Shown here: piece after piece, positions 7,956-15,945 of the stretch | How positions within the stretch are numbered: position 1 is the first letter of the stretch | How the letters are laid out: every line of letters starts with the position of its first letter | From: an uncultured Prochlorococcus sp. | Lineage (GTDB): Bacteria; Cyanobacteriota; Cyanobacteriia; PCC-6307; Cyanobiaceae | Assembly: GCA_902624105.1 (NCBI GenBank) | Contig: CACNWH010000013.1 | Location: 1 to 33,433, forward strand | Direction: 5' to 3' | Length of the DNA stretch: 33,433 nucleotides | Translations under genes and position numbers: made by a program | The notes under the pieces: generated by a model | What the model saw: the letters and a program-made list of their open reading frames with translations, nothing else | What the model was told of the DNA's origin: nothing | The model's database searches: none

Positions 7956-8774
7956 ATGTTTACCAACTTTAGAGTAGAAATATCATTCAAAGATTTAGAT
8001 CAATTAAAAAAAAAGTTGGATTTTTGTTTAAATAAGAAAATTTATAAAATTAATATTCCTTGTAAGGGAAAAATTAAAAAAGATTTTTTACAAGAAGTAG
8101 TTAAATTTATAGGAGATAAATATAAAAATTTAGATGTTATTTACCACTATAGTTTCTATCATCAATTCTATAAGAATACATCTCTTTCCTATGAAAATTT
8201 TCTAAACTTTCTAGAATTAAATAGACTTTATAATAATAATAATCAGATACTTTTAGTTTCTGGTTCAAGAAAAAGGAAAGAATTTGAAGTGTTGGATATC
8301 CTGCAAAAATTAAAATTTGATTTACCTAACAATATAAAATTTGGAGTAGCATTCAATCCTTATTTCCCTGACGATAGTCATTGTAAATTAGAGAGAGATA
8401 GATTAATTGATAAATTAAATTCCTGTTTTGTTAAGTCTATTTGGTTGCAATTTGGCTCAGAAATAAATCAACTTATACAAGAAATAAATTATTTAAGTCA
8501 AAAAATATTTAATTCACAAAAACTTATAGATAAAGAAATAAAAATTTATGGGAGTCTATTTATACCATCTAAGCAGTCTCTTGCAAGATTTAAATTTAGA
8601 CCATGGAGGGGTGTTTATTTATCGAATAAATACTTAAATTCTATAAAAGATTCAACTATAGCAACAAAAACTATAATAGATTTTTATTTAAATAATAGTA
8701 TTATTCCTTTAATAGAGACTGAATTTTCTACTGAAAAACAATTTATAGAAGCAAAAAAATTTATGTATATTTAA
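7956..8774 (+). CDS. Divergent methylenetetrahydrofolate-reductase-like barrel protein
   Basis: From ATG 7956 the product is 272 residues (a TTG at 7929 would add nine). It looks like the TIM barrel of MTHFR: NQILLVSGSRKR at the strand-4 position (ILxLxGD in MetF), IKFGVAFNPYFPD (MetF: xGxYPExHP), ERDRLIDKLNS before SIWLQFGSEINQLIQEI (MetF: iTQlFFD and following), and IYGSLFIPSKQSLARF (MetF: PGIxPI). The key MetF residues D and TQ are changed (SGSR, QFG), so classic folate chemistry is doubtful. It lies 15 bases before a flavoprotein gene, and a flavin- or folate-linked pair is an inference. It is too divergent to call MetF. Confidence 0.55.
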   Translation: MFTNFRVEISFKDLDQLKKKLDFCLNKKIYKINIPCKGKIKKDFLQEVVKFIGDKYKNLDVIYHYSFYHQFYKNTSLSYENFLNFLELNRLYNNNNQILLVSGSRKRKEFEVLDILQKLKFDLPNNIKFGVAFNPYFPDDSHCKLERDRLIDKLNSCFVKSIWLQFGSEINQLIQEINYLSQKIFNSQKLIDKEIKIYGSLFIPSKQSLARFKFRPWRGVYLSNKYLNSIKDSTIATKTIIDFYLNNSIIPLIETEFSTEKQFIEAKKFMYI

Positions 8775-8789
8775 TTATCTTATAAATTA

Positions 8790-9956
8790 ATGGAAAATAT
8801 TTATGATTTAGTTGTTATTGGAGGAGGCATCTCATCCTCTACCTTTATCGCAAATATTTTAAAAAAGGGTTTTAAGGGAAAGATAGCTGTTGTTGAAGCT
8901 GGTAGAGGTTTAGGAGGCAGATGTAGTACAAGATATAGTTATAAAGATAAAAAATTGGCTTTAAACCATGGCTGCCCTAACTTCAATGTTAATTATTCTC
9001 TAAAAAATTCTTCTTTGGATGATTTCATAACAGAACTCTTAGATAAAAATCTTATAAAAAATTTAGAAAATTCATGTTTTGAATTTGACGAAAATTATAA
9101 ATTATCGAAGAACTATACCAATGATTTTTATTTAGGTAATGTTTATACATCAACTTGCAATATGAGTAAACTAGTAGAAAATCTAATTAACCTCTACAAT
9201 ACAAAAAATCAAATTGATTTTTATTTTGAATCTTTGATTGTAAAATTAAATTTTAATTCCAAATTATGGAATATAATATCAAATAAAAATAAAAAAATTG
9301 TTGGAAAATTTTTAGTTTGCACCAGTAATCTCTTATTGCACAAAAGATCATTAGAAATTTTAAATGTATGCGAAATCCCCCTAAGAAAAGCTGTAAACAA
9401 AAAGAATATCAAAATAGATGAAATAATTAAGCTTACAAATAAACAAGAATATATAAAAAGAAATAATTTTTTAATTTTTACAAAAGAGAATTGTCATTTA
9501 GAAGGAATTTTTGATAAAGACATTATTCATTTTATTTTTAATGAAAAAGGACAAAAAGAAATTGGGTTTGAAAGAATAATATTTCAAAAACAATTTAATA
9601 ATAGTCTTGGAATAGTAGTGCATACAAGAAATATGGAACATGTATTAGATAATTATGATCGAGAAAATAAAAAATTTTTATATCAATTCATATCAAATAA
9701 ATTAAATAAATTTTTAATTAAAAGTCAAATTACTTTTAAAAATCTTTTATTAGATGATTTTTCTAGAATGACATGGAGAGCATCACAACCTATTGGAGAA
9801 GGGATACCTGAAAGACTACAAATATGTGAAGAATATAAAATTGGTTTTTGTGGAGATTGGTTTCAAGTAGAAGGCTATGGGTCCGTTCTTGGTGCCATTT
9901 CAAGTGGTTTGAAGTTATCAAAAAAGTTTATTAAATTTTATGAGATAAATGATTAA
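8790..9956 (+). CDS. Renalase-like FAD/NAD(P)-dependent amine oxidase-fold protein
   Basis: A 388-residue protein with the N-terminal dinucleotide-binding site LVVIGGGISSSTF (residues 7-19), then AVVEAGRGLGGRCSTRYS, the GGR(C/A)STR motif of the renalase group. The C-terminal FAD-contact region is also present: IGFCGDWFQVEGYGSVLGAISSGLKLS. A WRASQPI segment precedes it, also typical. The family oxidises small amines or nicotinamide-type substrates; the real substrate is unknown. It forms a two-gene unit with the MTHFR-like gene, and its last 26 bases overlap the 3' end of the convergent kinase gene. Confidence 0.8.
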   Translation: MENIYDLVVIGGGISSSTFIANILKKGFKGKIAVVEAGRGLGGRCSTRYSYKDKKLALNHGCPNFNVNYSLKNSSLDDFITELLDKNLIKNLENSCFEFDENYKLSKNYTNDFYLGNVYTSTCNMSKLVENLINLYNTKNQIDFYFESLIVKLNFNSKLWNIISNKNKKIVGKFLVCTSNLLLHKRSLEILNVCEIPLRKAVNKKNIKIDEIIKLTNKQEYIKRNNFLIFTKENCHLEGIFDKDIIHFIFNEKGQKEIGFERIIFQKQFNNSLGIVVHTRNMEHVLDNYDRENKKFLYQFISNKLNKFLIKSQITFKNLLLDDFSRMTWRASQPIGEGIPERLQICEEYKIGFCGDWFQVEGYGSVLGAISSGLKLSKKFIKFYEIND

Positions 9957-10533
9957 GAATAATACTAACATTTGGTTCTTTTTTGAAGAGTAACTCTATT
10001 CCATTACCACTAATTTTATAAAATTTTTCTTTTTTCTTATAAATAGCCCATGCTCTTATGAAATCTTTCATAGACTCTTTTTTGCTTTTACCTCTTTCAA
10101 TATGATCTCTTTCATAAATTCTTTTCATACAGATGTTTTTTTTTAATTTTAATCTGACCAATAGATAATTATTTTTTTTAATAAATTTAAGAATTTCAAG
10201 TGCAAAAATTCCCTCGATAATTAAGTTCTTAATATCAGAAGAATTCTTGTAAGTAATTTCTGTTCTTTTTTTTATAAAGTCATATTTGTATAAATAGTTT
10301 ATCTCTTTATCTCTTAAGATTTTATCTATAGTTTTTCTTAACAATTTAAAATTATGACTAAGTTTTCTATCAAAATAAGATGGTATAAATTTAGATAATA
10401 AATTACTTATATTTCCAGTTCTATAGAAATCATCTGTACTAATAATATGGCAATTTTCTAATTCATTCATAAGTTTTTTTGCAAGACTTGTTTTGCCACT
10501 ACCAGAGGGGCCTGTTATGATAATTATTTTCAT
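9931..10533 (-). CDS. Uridine kinase / phosphoribulokinase-family P-loop kinase
   Basis: The 200-residue product starts MKIIIITGPSGSGKTSLAKK with a Walker A at G8-T15. It then has ISTDDFYRTG (substrate Asp of the UDK/PRK group), LIIEGIFALE (Walker B-like, with Glu), and KRIYERDHIERGKSKKESM, which matches the R-x-R-D-x-x-E-R-G-K lid region of uridine kinases. The length is close to Udk (about 210). It may phosphorylate uridine/cytidine or another small hydroxyl substrate. Its 3' end overlaps that of the flavoprotein gene on the other strand by 26 bases, which may cause mutual antisense effects. Confidence 0.75.
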   Translation of the reverse strand: MKIIIITGPSGSGKTSLAKKLMNELENCHIISTDDFYRTGNISNLLSKFIPSYFDRKLSHNFKLLRKTIDKILRDKEINYLYKYDFIKKRTEITYKNSSDIKNLIIEGIFALEILKFIKKNNYLLVRLKLKKNICMKRIYERDHIERGKSKKESMKDFIRAWAIYKKKEKFYKISGNGIELLFKKEPNVSIILNHLSHKI

Positions 10534-10933
10534 AAGATTTATCTGGCTTAATCTAAGAAAATTATAAATGTACTGATAAATTTGAGAATTATTAACCTCA
10601 AATATAAATATTTTTTTCCAGTTTTCAAATAATAATCTCTATTTGATAAGGTGTCTAAATTTATTTAATTTGAATAAATAATAATTTCTCAATTATTACT
10701 TGTTATGATTTAAATACTCCAATAATCAATTTATGAATAATTACCTAAATAACATCTTCAAAGGATTAAAATTTGAATTTCACTCTTATTAAGATTATTA
10801 ACTTGCATAATATTTAAATATGTGTCTTTATAAGATTGTAAATAAATAAAAATCTAATTTAACTTGAATAACTATTTATTAGTTCTTTACCAAGTTTTAG
10901 ATTTTAGATATTATTAATTACTTAATTGATTAA
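10534..10933. other. AT-rich spacer, no gene seen
   Basis: About 400 bases between the kinase gene start and the helix-hairpin-helix gene. I see only very short frames, such as a 19-codon one at 10733, and no strong hairpin with a T run. It should hold the promoters of both flanking divergent genes. Nothing else can be supported by eye. Confidence 0.5.
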
Positions 10934-11278
10934 ATGTTTACCAAAATCTTAAATAAATTAAAAGCAATCTTTGGCAAAAAATCAATTTCAAAGACTTCCA
11001 AGCCTAAGAAATTATCAAAATCTACAAAATCAACAAAATCTACAAAATCAACAACAAAGAAAACTACAAAACCTGCTAAAGGAAAAAAGCAAGAAGTTAA
11101 ACTTTTAATAGAAAGTTTTACTTCGATTCCTGGTGTTGGAGCAAAAAGTGCTAAGGCATTTTATGAAGCTGGATTTAAATCTACTAAGGATATTCTCTCT
11201 GCAAAAGAGGAAGACCTTTTAGCCGTCCCTGGTGTTGGAATAAATCTAGTAGAAAAATTAAAGAATTACAAATCTTAA
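10934..11278 (+). CDS. Lys/Ser/Thr-rich protein with helix-hairpin-helix domain
   Basis: A 114-residue, very basic protein in two parts. Residues about 15-52 are low complexity, with KST/KPA-type repeats like histone H1 tails. Residues about 55-114 hold two helix-hairpin-helix motifs, IPGVGAKSAKAF (65-76) and VPGVGINLVEKL (98-109), the kind that grips the DNA backbone without sequence preference. This suggests a nucleoid-associated or DNA-repair accessory protein, an inference. The N-terminal MFTKILNKLKAIFGKK is amphipathic. It is encoded alone, with rpsU facing it downstream on the minus strand. Confidence 0.7.
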   Translation: MFTKILNKLKAIFGKKSISKTSKPKKLSKSTKSTKSTKSTTKKTTKPAKGKKQEVKLLIESFTSIPGVGAKSAKAFYEAGFKSTKDILSAKEEDLLAVPGVGINLVEKLKNYKS

Positions 11279-11418
11279 TAAGGAAATTAAATTTAAGATC
11301 CAAAGAATTCTTTAATTATTTATATATTCCAAAAATTTATTGGAATCTAATAAATGATAAAGCAGGAAATATAGTCTTTTAATCTTAAATTTAATATTGA
11401 TTTGAAATATTATTAACC

Positions 11419-11595
11419 TTATCTTCTCCTTGCCTTTCTTCTTTGTTGTAATTTTCTTTTGTATTTTTCAATAGGTGTTTCATGATGTCTGAGCCTTTTA
11501 AGATCTGCAAATATACCAGCCTTAGATACTTGTCTCTTAAATCTTCTTAAAGCAGACTCAATTCCTTCATTTTCGCCTACAGTTACTTGTGTCAA
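11419..11595 (-). CDS. rpsU: 30S ribosomal protein S21
   Basis: A 58-residue frame starting at TTG 11595 and ending TAA at 11419. The product begins [19 protein letters not shown] and ends in the very basic [11 protein letters not shown], which is the S21 pattern. S21 sits on the small-subunit platform near the anti-Shine-Dalgarno and helps initiation. The length is normal for cyanobacterial S21 (about 58-60). An in-frame ATT lies directly before the TTG, but TTG is the only standard start. It stands alone, convergent with the helix-hairpin-helix gene. Confidence 0.9.
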   Translation of the reverse strand: MTQVTVGENEGIESALRRFKRQVSKAGIFADLKRLRHHETPIEKYKRKLQQRRKARRR

Positions 11596-11931
11596 AATAA
11601 GAAATAATAAAATTAAATTATACCACTTAACATGCCCAATTTAAGATTTTCCTTGAGAATAAATTTTTTGAATTTTTTTTATAAATCATTTATTGCAACT
11701 TTATTTTAAAAGGTTTTTTAAGGAAATAAATAATATATTTTCTTATGAAAAGCTTAATTAATTTAAATTTATGCTAATTGATACGTGATTTATTCTGTAA
11801 AACTAATATATTATCTACCTAATTCTAAATATGTAATTATTAAAAATAATTTTTATAAAAAATATCATTACTTTAATGATATTTAAATTCATAAATTAAA
11901 AAATATACTCATAACTTAAAATTATTATTAC
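11596..11931. other. AT-rich spacer, no gene seen
   Basis: About 335 bases with no frame longer than some 15 codons that looks coding. It must contain the rpsU promoter and leader near 11600-11700. I see no clear terminator or repeat. Confidence 0.5.
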
Positions 11932-12111
11932 TTATTCTTTTGATAAGGTTGGAGTATATGTTGATGCCACTAAACTTAATAACGCAATAATTTGTTCATT
12001 TGGACATTTAGTTTCCCTAATCAAATTCTTACATTCATTAATTATATTTTTATAGGTATCTTCAACTATTCCGTTCATCTCATCTTCGCTGAATGAAAAT
12101 TGTTTACTCAT
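11932..12111 (-). CDS. Hypothetical 59-residue protein
   Basis: An ATG at 12111 opens a 59-codon frame ending TAA at 11932. The product starts MSKQFSFSEDEMNGIVEDTY, has two cysteines (NECKNLIRETKCPNEQ) and a hydrophobic C-terminal helix IIALLSLVASTY. It has the look of a small folded helical protein. The family is not recognised. It lies 75 bases downstream of the 166-residue unknown on the same strand, so the two may share a transcript. Confidence 0.6.
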   Translation of the reverse strand: MSKQFSFSEDEMNGIVEDTYKNIINECKNLIRETKCPNEQIIALLSLVASTYTPTLSKE

Positions 12112-12186
12112 TTAATTTAAATAATTTTAATTATAAACCCTACAAAATTATTCTTTGTTTTATTTGAACTGATTTTTTAATATTTG

Positions 12187-12687
12187 TTATTGCCACATTG
12201 GATCTTTACTTTTATATCTTTCTGAAGTGTAAGGTCTATATTTATGAAGTTTTTCAATAATACATGCTAAATCTTTAACGTGATTCTTTATTGCTTTGCT
12301 TTTTATTATGCTTAAAAGAGAAATTCTTTTCTTTATTTTTAGTAATCCTAATGATGTTTGCCAATAATTTTTATTTTTATAAGTTTCTAGCCAAAAGTCA
12401 AAAATATCTTCAATTACATCTAGTGGTAGATTAAAAGATATTCCTTTAGGGGGTTTTTCAATAGTAAATCCCTCATATTGTAATTCATTCAATAAATTAT
12501 TGAGATTAAAATTTATTGCGTATAGTATATCTCTTGCTGATTCTTCGGCAATTAATTCTTTTCTATGACATTCCAATAAATATTTTTTTTCTATCATTGG
12601 AAATTCGTTATAAATTTTATCAATTAACCAAAAACCTATTCCATTTATCTCTCCACTAGCAAGAATTAGGTATATATTTCCACTCAT
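12187..12687 (-). CDS. Hypothetical 166-residue soluble protein
   Basis: There is no signal peptide; the start MSGNIYLILASGEINGIGFWLIDKIY is moderately hydrophobic, and the rest is mostly helical and charged, ending HKYRPYTSERYKSKDPMWQ. It has one CHRKELIAEESARDILYAI segment. I do not recognise a family or catalytic motif. The ATG at 12687 is the first good start. The gene is in an area of small unknown genes. Confidence 0.6.
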   Translation of the reverse strand: MSGNIYLILASGEINGIGFWLIDKIYNEFPMIEKKYLLECHRKELIAEESARDILYAINFNLNNLLNELQYEGFTIEKPPKGISFNLPLDVIEDIFDFWLETYKNKNYWQTSLGLLKIKKRISLLSIIKSKAIKNHVKDLACIIEKLHKYRPYTSERYKSKDPMWQ

Positions 12688-12830
12688 CTAAATTAATAAA
12701 CCTTCTTAAATAAATTATGTTAATGGAATTGAAAAAAAGTTATTTTTTAACAATAATATAAAAAATATCTATATAAAATTACCTTTTTCTCGCACTAGAA
12801 ACTTTTGCTTGATAAGATTAAATTTTAAAT

Positions 12831-12944
12831 ATGTTTAGTTACACTGAAGTTGAAAAGATGTTTTTCGACCCTATTGATTTAGCTGTTTCTATAACCAATA
12901 ATTACCTCTCTAAAATAAAAGTTATTAATTCTATTTTTTCTTAG
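12831..12944 (+). CDS. Possible 37-residue small protein
   Basis: An ATG at 12831 opens a 37-codon frame ending TAG at 12944. The product is MFSYTEVEKMFFDPIDLAV and so on, with mixed hydrophobic and charged residues that look coding rather than random. Its 3' end overlaps the end of the convergent 70-residue gene by 14 bases. Short and without motif, so it is a weak call. Confidence 0.35.
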   Translation: MFSYTEVEKMFFDPIDLAVSITNNYLSKIKVINSIFS

Positions 12945-13143
12945 GAAAAAGTCTACTTATCTTTTCTTTTTGAATGGAATCTTTTTTATCTCTCATTTTT
13001 TTATCTTCTAAGGACTCTTTATTAGTGCTTACTGCATAAATTATATAGAAAACAATAGAACTGAATATTAAACCACAAAATATAATGAAAATACCTAATG
13101 GAGCAGTAGGGCTAAAAATTGTGAGATCTACATTTTCTTTCAT
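12931..13143 (-). CDS. Small one-span membrane protein
   Basis: A 70-residue protein with a hydrophobic segment at about residues 15-42 (LGIFIIFCGLIFSSIVFYIIYAV is its core, with a Cys) and a long lysine/aspartate-rich cytoplasmic-type tail ending KEKISRLFPKKK. The family is unknown. It begins 26 bases below the stop of the neighbouring membrane protein gene on the same strand, suggesting a two-gene unit of small membrane proteins. Confidence 0.6.
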   Translation of the reverse strand: MKENVDLTIFSPTAPLGIFIIFCGLIFSSIVFYIIYAVSTNKESLEDKKMRDKKDSIQKEKISRLFPKKK

Positions 13144-13169
13144 ATTTTATATACAGTATTTATTTAATT

Positions 13170-13391
13170 TTATTTTATTTCTTCATATCCTAAATAAGAC
13201 GTTTTATTATAATCTTTATAGCCATTTAAATATGCTTCGGGGTTTTTATTGTCGAAATTTCTTGCTCTTCTACTAATCATAAGAAATGGTATGAATATTG
13301 CCCCAATAAAAAAATGAAGGATCAGGAAATCAGAGGGAAAACCATTATTCCAGTCTGGGAAAAATAAAAGAGTTGAAAAAAGATTATACAT
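13170..13391 (-). CDS. Small membrane protein
   Basis: A 73-residue product with hydrophobic stretches around residues 1-11 and 22-39 (FLILHFFIGAIFIPFLMI) followed by RRARNFDNKNPEAYLNGYKDYNK, a basic and then polar tail. It is first in a probable unit with the 70-residue membrane protein. I cannot name the family. Confidence 0.55.
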   Translation of the reverse strand: MYNLFSTLLFFPDWNNGFPSDFLILHFFIGAIFIPFLMISRRARNFDNKNPEAYLNGYKDYNKTSYLGYEEIK

Positions 13392-13557
13392 ACAAAATTT
13401 CTAGTTAATAGTAACTATGACTGATAAATATGAAAAATATGCCTATATTTAATAAATTGAAATTTAAAAATTTAAAATTTAAATAATTTGAGACTATAAA
13501 ACTTCAAAATTTAGACAATTTAATTTATTATAAATTTATCAAATTAAATTAAAACTG

Positions 13558-13956
13558 TTGAGATTTTTAATTAGCTTTATAATTCTTAGTATTCTATTAA
13601 TTAATCCTATTCAAGGATTTGCTTCTACTGCAACAAATCCAAGTGCAATTGCTCTAAGGAATAGAATTTCAAATAATTTTTCCAATAAATATTGTAAAGG
13701 AATTGAAAGTGGTTTTTCTAAAGACGAAGCGATGAGATCTGCAATTATCGAGACAGAAAATATTGTTGCTTTTTCTATCAATCCTCAAAAAAAGTTTATA
13801 TTAAAGGATGATCTAGCGAATCAAATATCTATTAAAGTTATAAATAAATGTGGATGGTCTTTTGGACTAACTGGCAAAGATGGAATTAATTATTTTAAAA
13901 AGTATTTTTTAGAAATTAATGAAAAAACCACACCTAATAAAAAATTATCTGGTTAA
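13558..13956 (+). CDS. Secreted hypothetical protein
   Basis: A TTG start gives a 132-residue product with a clear signal peptide, MRFLISFIILSILLINPIQGFAS, with likely cleavage after the ASTA region (about residue 22-25). The mature part contains two cysteines (YCKGIESGF and NKCGWSFGL) that could form a disulfide. There is no known motif. It is followed 12 bases later by a small membrane protein gene, probably co-transcribed. Confidence 0.65.
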   Translation: MRFLISFIILSILLINPIQGFASTATNPSAIALRNRISNNFSNKYCKGIESGFSKDEAMRSAIIETENIVAFSINPQKKFILKDDLANQISIKVINKCGWSFGLTGKDGINYFKKYFLEINEKTTPNKKLSG

Positions 13957-13968
13957 TTTATTAAATAC

Positions 13969-14151
13969 ATGAATAATATATCTGATAAAAATGTAATTAT
14001 TATAATTTTAATTACGATATTTTTTATTTTCGGATTAATTTTTTCTGTCAAATCCCCAGAAAGAAAAGTTATAGATTCTCCTTTAATATGGAAAGATAAT
14101 TATACACAAAGCTATAAAACCAATAATACTTCAAACCAGAAATTTATCTAA
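13969..14151 (+). CDS. Small one-span membrane protein
   Basis: A 60-residue product with one hydrophobic helix (VIIIILITIFFIFGLIF, about residues 9-25) and a polar tail rich in Asn, Thr and Lys. It lies 12 bases after the secreted protein gene and likely shares its mRNA. The family is unknown. Confidence 0.55.
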   Translation: MNNISDKNVIIIILITIFFIFGLIFSVKSPERKVIDSPLIWKDNYTQSYKTNNTSNQKFI

Positions 14152-14204
14152 GTAAAAATTTTAATGATATTTTATATTAATAGAGTTCTCAATATTTAAT
14201 ATCT

Positions 14205-14546
14205 CTATTTTACGTATCCAAGTAATAAAGAGGCTAATTTTAATTCATTATTATACCAAGCTCTTACAGCCATTGCCCTTCTTGGGTCGTAGAAGTTTTG
14301 CTTTCTATACCAATCAAGAACATCATTATCTGACTTTTTCCCATTGCAGGAAAGACAACAAGGTACGCAATTACTTGTAATAGTTTTTCCTCCTTTAGAT
14401 CGAGGATATAAGTGATCAATTGATTCTGAATTCAATCCACAATAAATACATTTATTTTTTGTGATTTTATGAAGTGATTCTCTCCAATTTTTATTATTTA
14501 TTTTTGGACATAATTGTTCTAAATAAATAGCATCTTGTTTATGCAT
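14205..14546 (-). CDS. HNH endonuclease domain protein
   Basis: A 113-residue protein with the full HNH layout: CIYCG (C33, C36) as first zinc knuckle, SIDHLYPRSKGG with the catalytic-type DH at 44-45, and NCVPCCLSCNGKKSD (C64, C67 as the second pair, then N68). Such stand-alone HNH proteins are widespread in cyanobacteria and their roles are mostly unknown; they cleave or nick DNA when active. No methylase or other restriction gene is adjacent, so it is not evidently part of a restriction system. The C-terminus is a helical YDPRRAMAVRAWYNNELK. Confidence 0.85.
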   Translation of the reverse strand: MHKQDAIYLEQLCPKINNKNWRESLHKITKNKCIYCGLNSESIDHLYPRSKGGKTITSNCVPCCLSCNGKKSDNDVLDWYRKQNFYDPRRAMAVRAWYNNELKLASLLLGYVK

Positions 14547-14666
14547 TTATAAAAACTAATTTATTGAAAATGTTAGCAGATTTAACTTGTTTTTGACTTT
14601 AAGAATCGATTTAATTGATTTTGATTCATTAAATGGAAGTATAATTAAATTTATCTGATCTATATA

Positions 14667-15464
14667 ATGAATATAATTTTTTCTGTTTATTTTTTTAGTC
14701 AAGATCTAACAATTGTTAGCCAATTTTTTATTTTCATTATTTCATACTTATCTAATGTCTTTTCGTCAATCGCAGGAGGGGGTGCAGGTTTAATTCAGTT
14801 ACCAGCTTTAATATTATTTGGAATACCCTACTATAAAGCTCTAGCTGCTCATAAAATAGCTACTGTTGCGCTTGGGATTGGAGGCTCCATAAGAAACTAT
14901 AAAAATGTTAAAAAGAATTATTTGATAATTTTACTATTATTAATATTCGGTATTCCTGGGGTTATTTTAGGAACTTTAATTGTCGAATTAATATCTGAAA
15001 AATATTTATATTATTTATTAGCTATTTTTACTATCATATTGGGAATTTATTCCATTAATAAGCCTAATTTAGGATTGACATCAATTAACAAGAAAATTGG
15101 AATATTTTCATACTTTAAATTTAATTGTTTAGCATTTATTATTGGAATCTTAAATGGCTCAATATCATCTGGCACAGGTTTATTAGTAACTATTTTATTA
15201 ATTCAGACATTTGGTTTAGATTTTCTTAGTTCAATTAGTATTACTTTTCTTACTGTAGGAATCTTTTGGAACGCAACAGGCGCTATAGCTTTAAGTAGAA
15301 TAGGTTCTATACCTTCAAATATATTAATTATTTTAATTTTGGGTTCTTTTCTAGGGGGATTTAGTGGTGCACATTTGTCAAATTTAAAGGGAAATAACTT
15401 TATTAAAAAACTATTTACATGCTTATGTTTTTTAATTGGTTTAACATTAATATTAAAATTTTAA
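14667..15464 (+). CDS. TauE/SafE (DUF81) family permease
   Basis: The 265-residue product has about seven to eight hydrophobic spans. Two half-repeats are visible, typical of the family: SIAGGGAGLIQLPALILFGIPYYKALAAHK near residues 35-64, and LNGSISSGTGLLVTILLIQTFGLDFLSSISITF in the second half. TauE/SafE proteins export sulfite, sulfoacetate or other anions; the substrate here cannot be told. The start is ATG 14667. It stands apart from the neighbours and is followed by a long spacer with a probable RNA on the other strand. Confidence 0.85.
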   Translation: MNIIFSVYFFSQDLTIVSQFFIFIISYLSNVFSSIAGGGAGLIQLPALILFGIPYYKALAAHKIATVALGIGGSIRNYKNVKKNYLIILLLLIFGIPGVILGTLIVELISEKYLYYLLAIFTIILGIYSINKPNLGLTSINKKIGIFSYFKFNCLAFIIGILNGSISSGTGLLVTILLIQTFGLDFLSSISITFLTVGIFWNATGAIALSRIGSIPSNILIILILGSFLGGFSGAHLSNLKGNNFIKKLFTCLCFLIGLTLILKF

Positions 15465-15665
15465 TTTCTTGAATTTATCTTTATTAGTATTTTTCCTAGA
15501 TTACCAATAAATAATCAATATTAAGAGATGCTTTATTTGTTAACTAACTTATTTAATAATTTTGAAGAGAGATTTTTTATAATTTCTATTTGTAAAAGTA
15601 GGAATTAATTTCATTTTCCCATCATTATGAATTAAAAGCTTTTGAAAATAAAAGATAATTTTTAT

Positions 15666-15693
15666 AAAAAAAAGGCTTCACAACAGTGAAGCC
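15666..15693 (-). terminator. Rho-independent terminator of the minus-strand RNA
   Basis: Stem of eight perfect pairs, with the minus-strand arm GGCTTCAC followed by GTGAAGCC and a four-base loop, then eight T residues on the minus strand (A run at 15666-15673 on plus). On the plus strand no T run follows the hairpin, so the direction is clear. Confidence 0.8.
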
Positions 15694-15800
15694 GGGTGAT
15701 GGGGAACTTTATTTTTAAACCAAATTTAAGTAAATTGCAAGACCCCACCCATAGTGTTATTTAGTGGTCTTAAAAGCACTATGGGTAGTGGTAGCTTTAA
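15666..15800 (-). ncRNA. Probable small non-coding RNA with terminator
   Basis: Read on the minus strand, 15800 to 15666 contains a 10-base perfect stem (plus strand 15747-15756 with 15777-15786) enclosing a 20-base loop, then a C/G pairing of GGGG near 15743-15746 with CCCC near 15701-15704 across an AU-rich spacer, then a perfect 8-base hairpin (15674-15681 with 15686-15693, loop AACA) followed by eight T residues. This last hairpin is a strong Rho-independent terminator for minus-strand transcription. No coding frame of note exists here. The 5' end is uncertain (about 15790-15810). It could be a picocyanobacterial Yfr-type RNA, but I do not recognise a named one. Confidence 0.6.
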
Positions 15801-15945
15801 AGTCATTTCTTATTTCTCTAATATTGTTGAATTAATTAATTCTCTATAAATGAAATTATTTATATATTTTCTTATTTACTTTTTTTACTTGAATAACTTC
15901 TTTTACAATGTATTATTCTTAAAAGTGATATAAACTTAAAAAGTT

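Noticed and set aside
7799-7990. 63-codon minus-strand frame
   Set aside because: Low-complexity Ile/Lys, overlaps the start of the MTHFR-like gene, and includes the ATT tract.
10733-10792. 19-codon plus-strand frame in the 400-base spacer
   Set aside because: Too short, no ribosome site, no resemblance to a known peptide.
14205-14546. HNH gene as part of a restriction or homing system
   Set aside because: No methylase, intron or intein signs beside it; the neighbours are a permease and small unknowns.
15666-15800. tmRNA or SRP RNA as identity of the structured region
   Set aside because: No tag-like frame, no alanine acceptor end and no SRP GGAA/GCAG motif can be seen.
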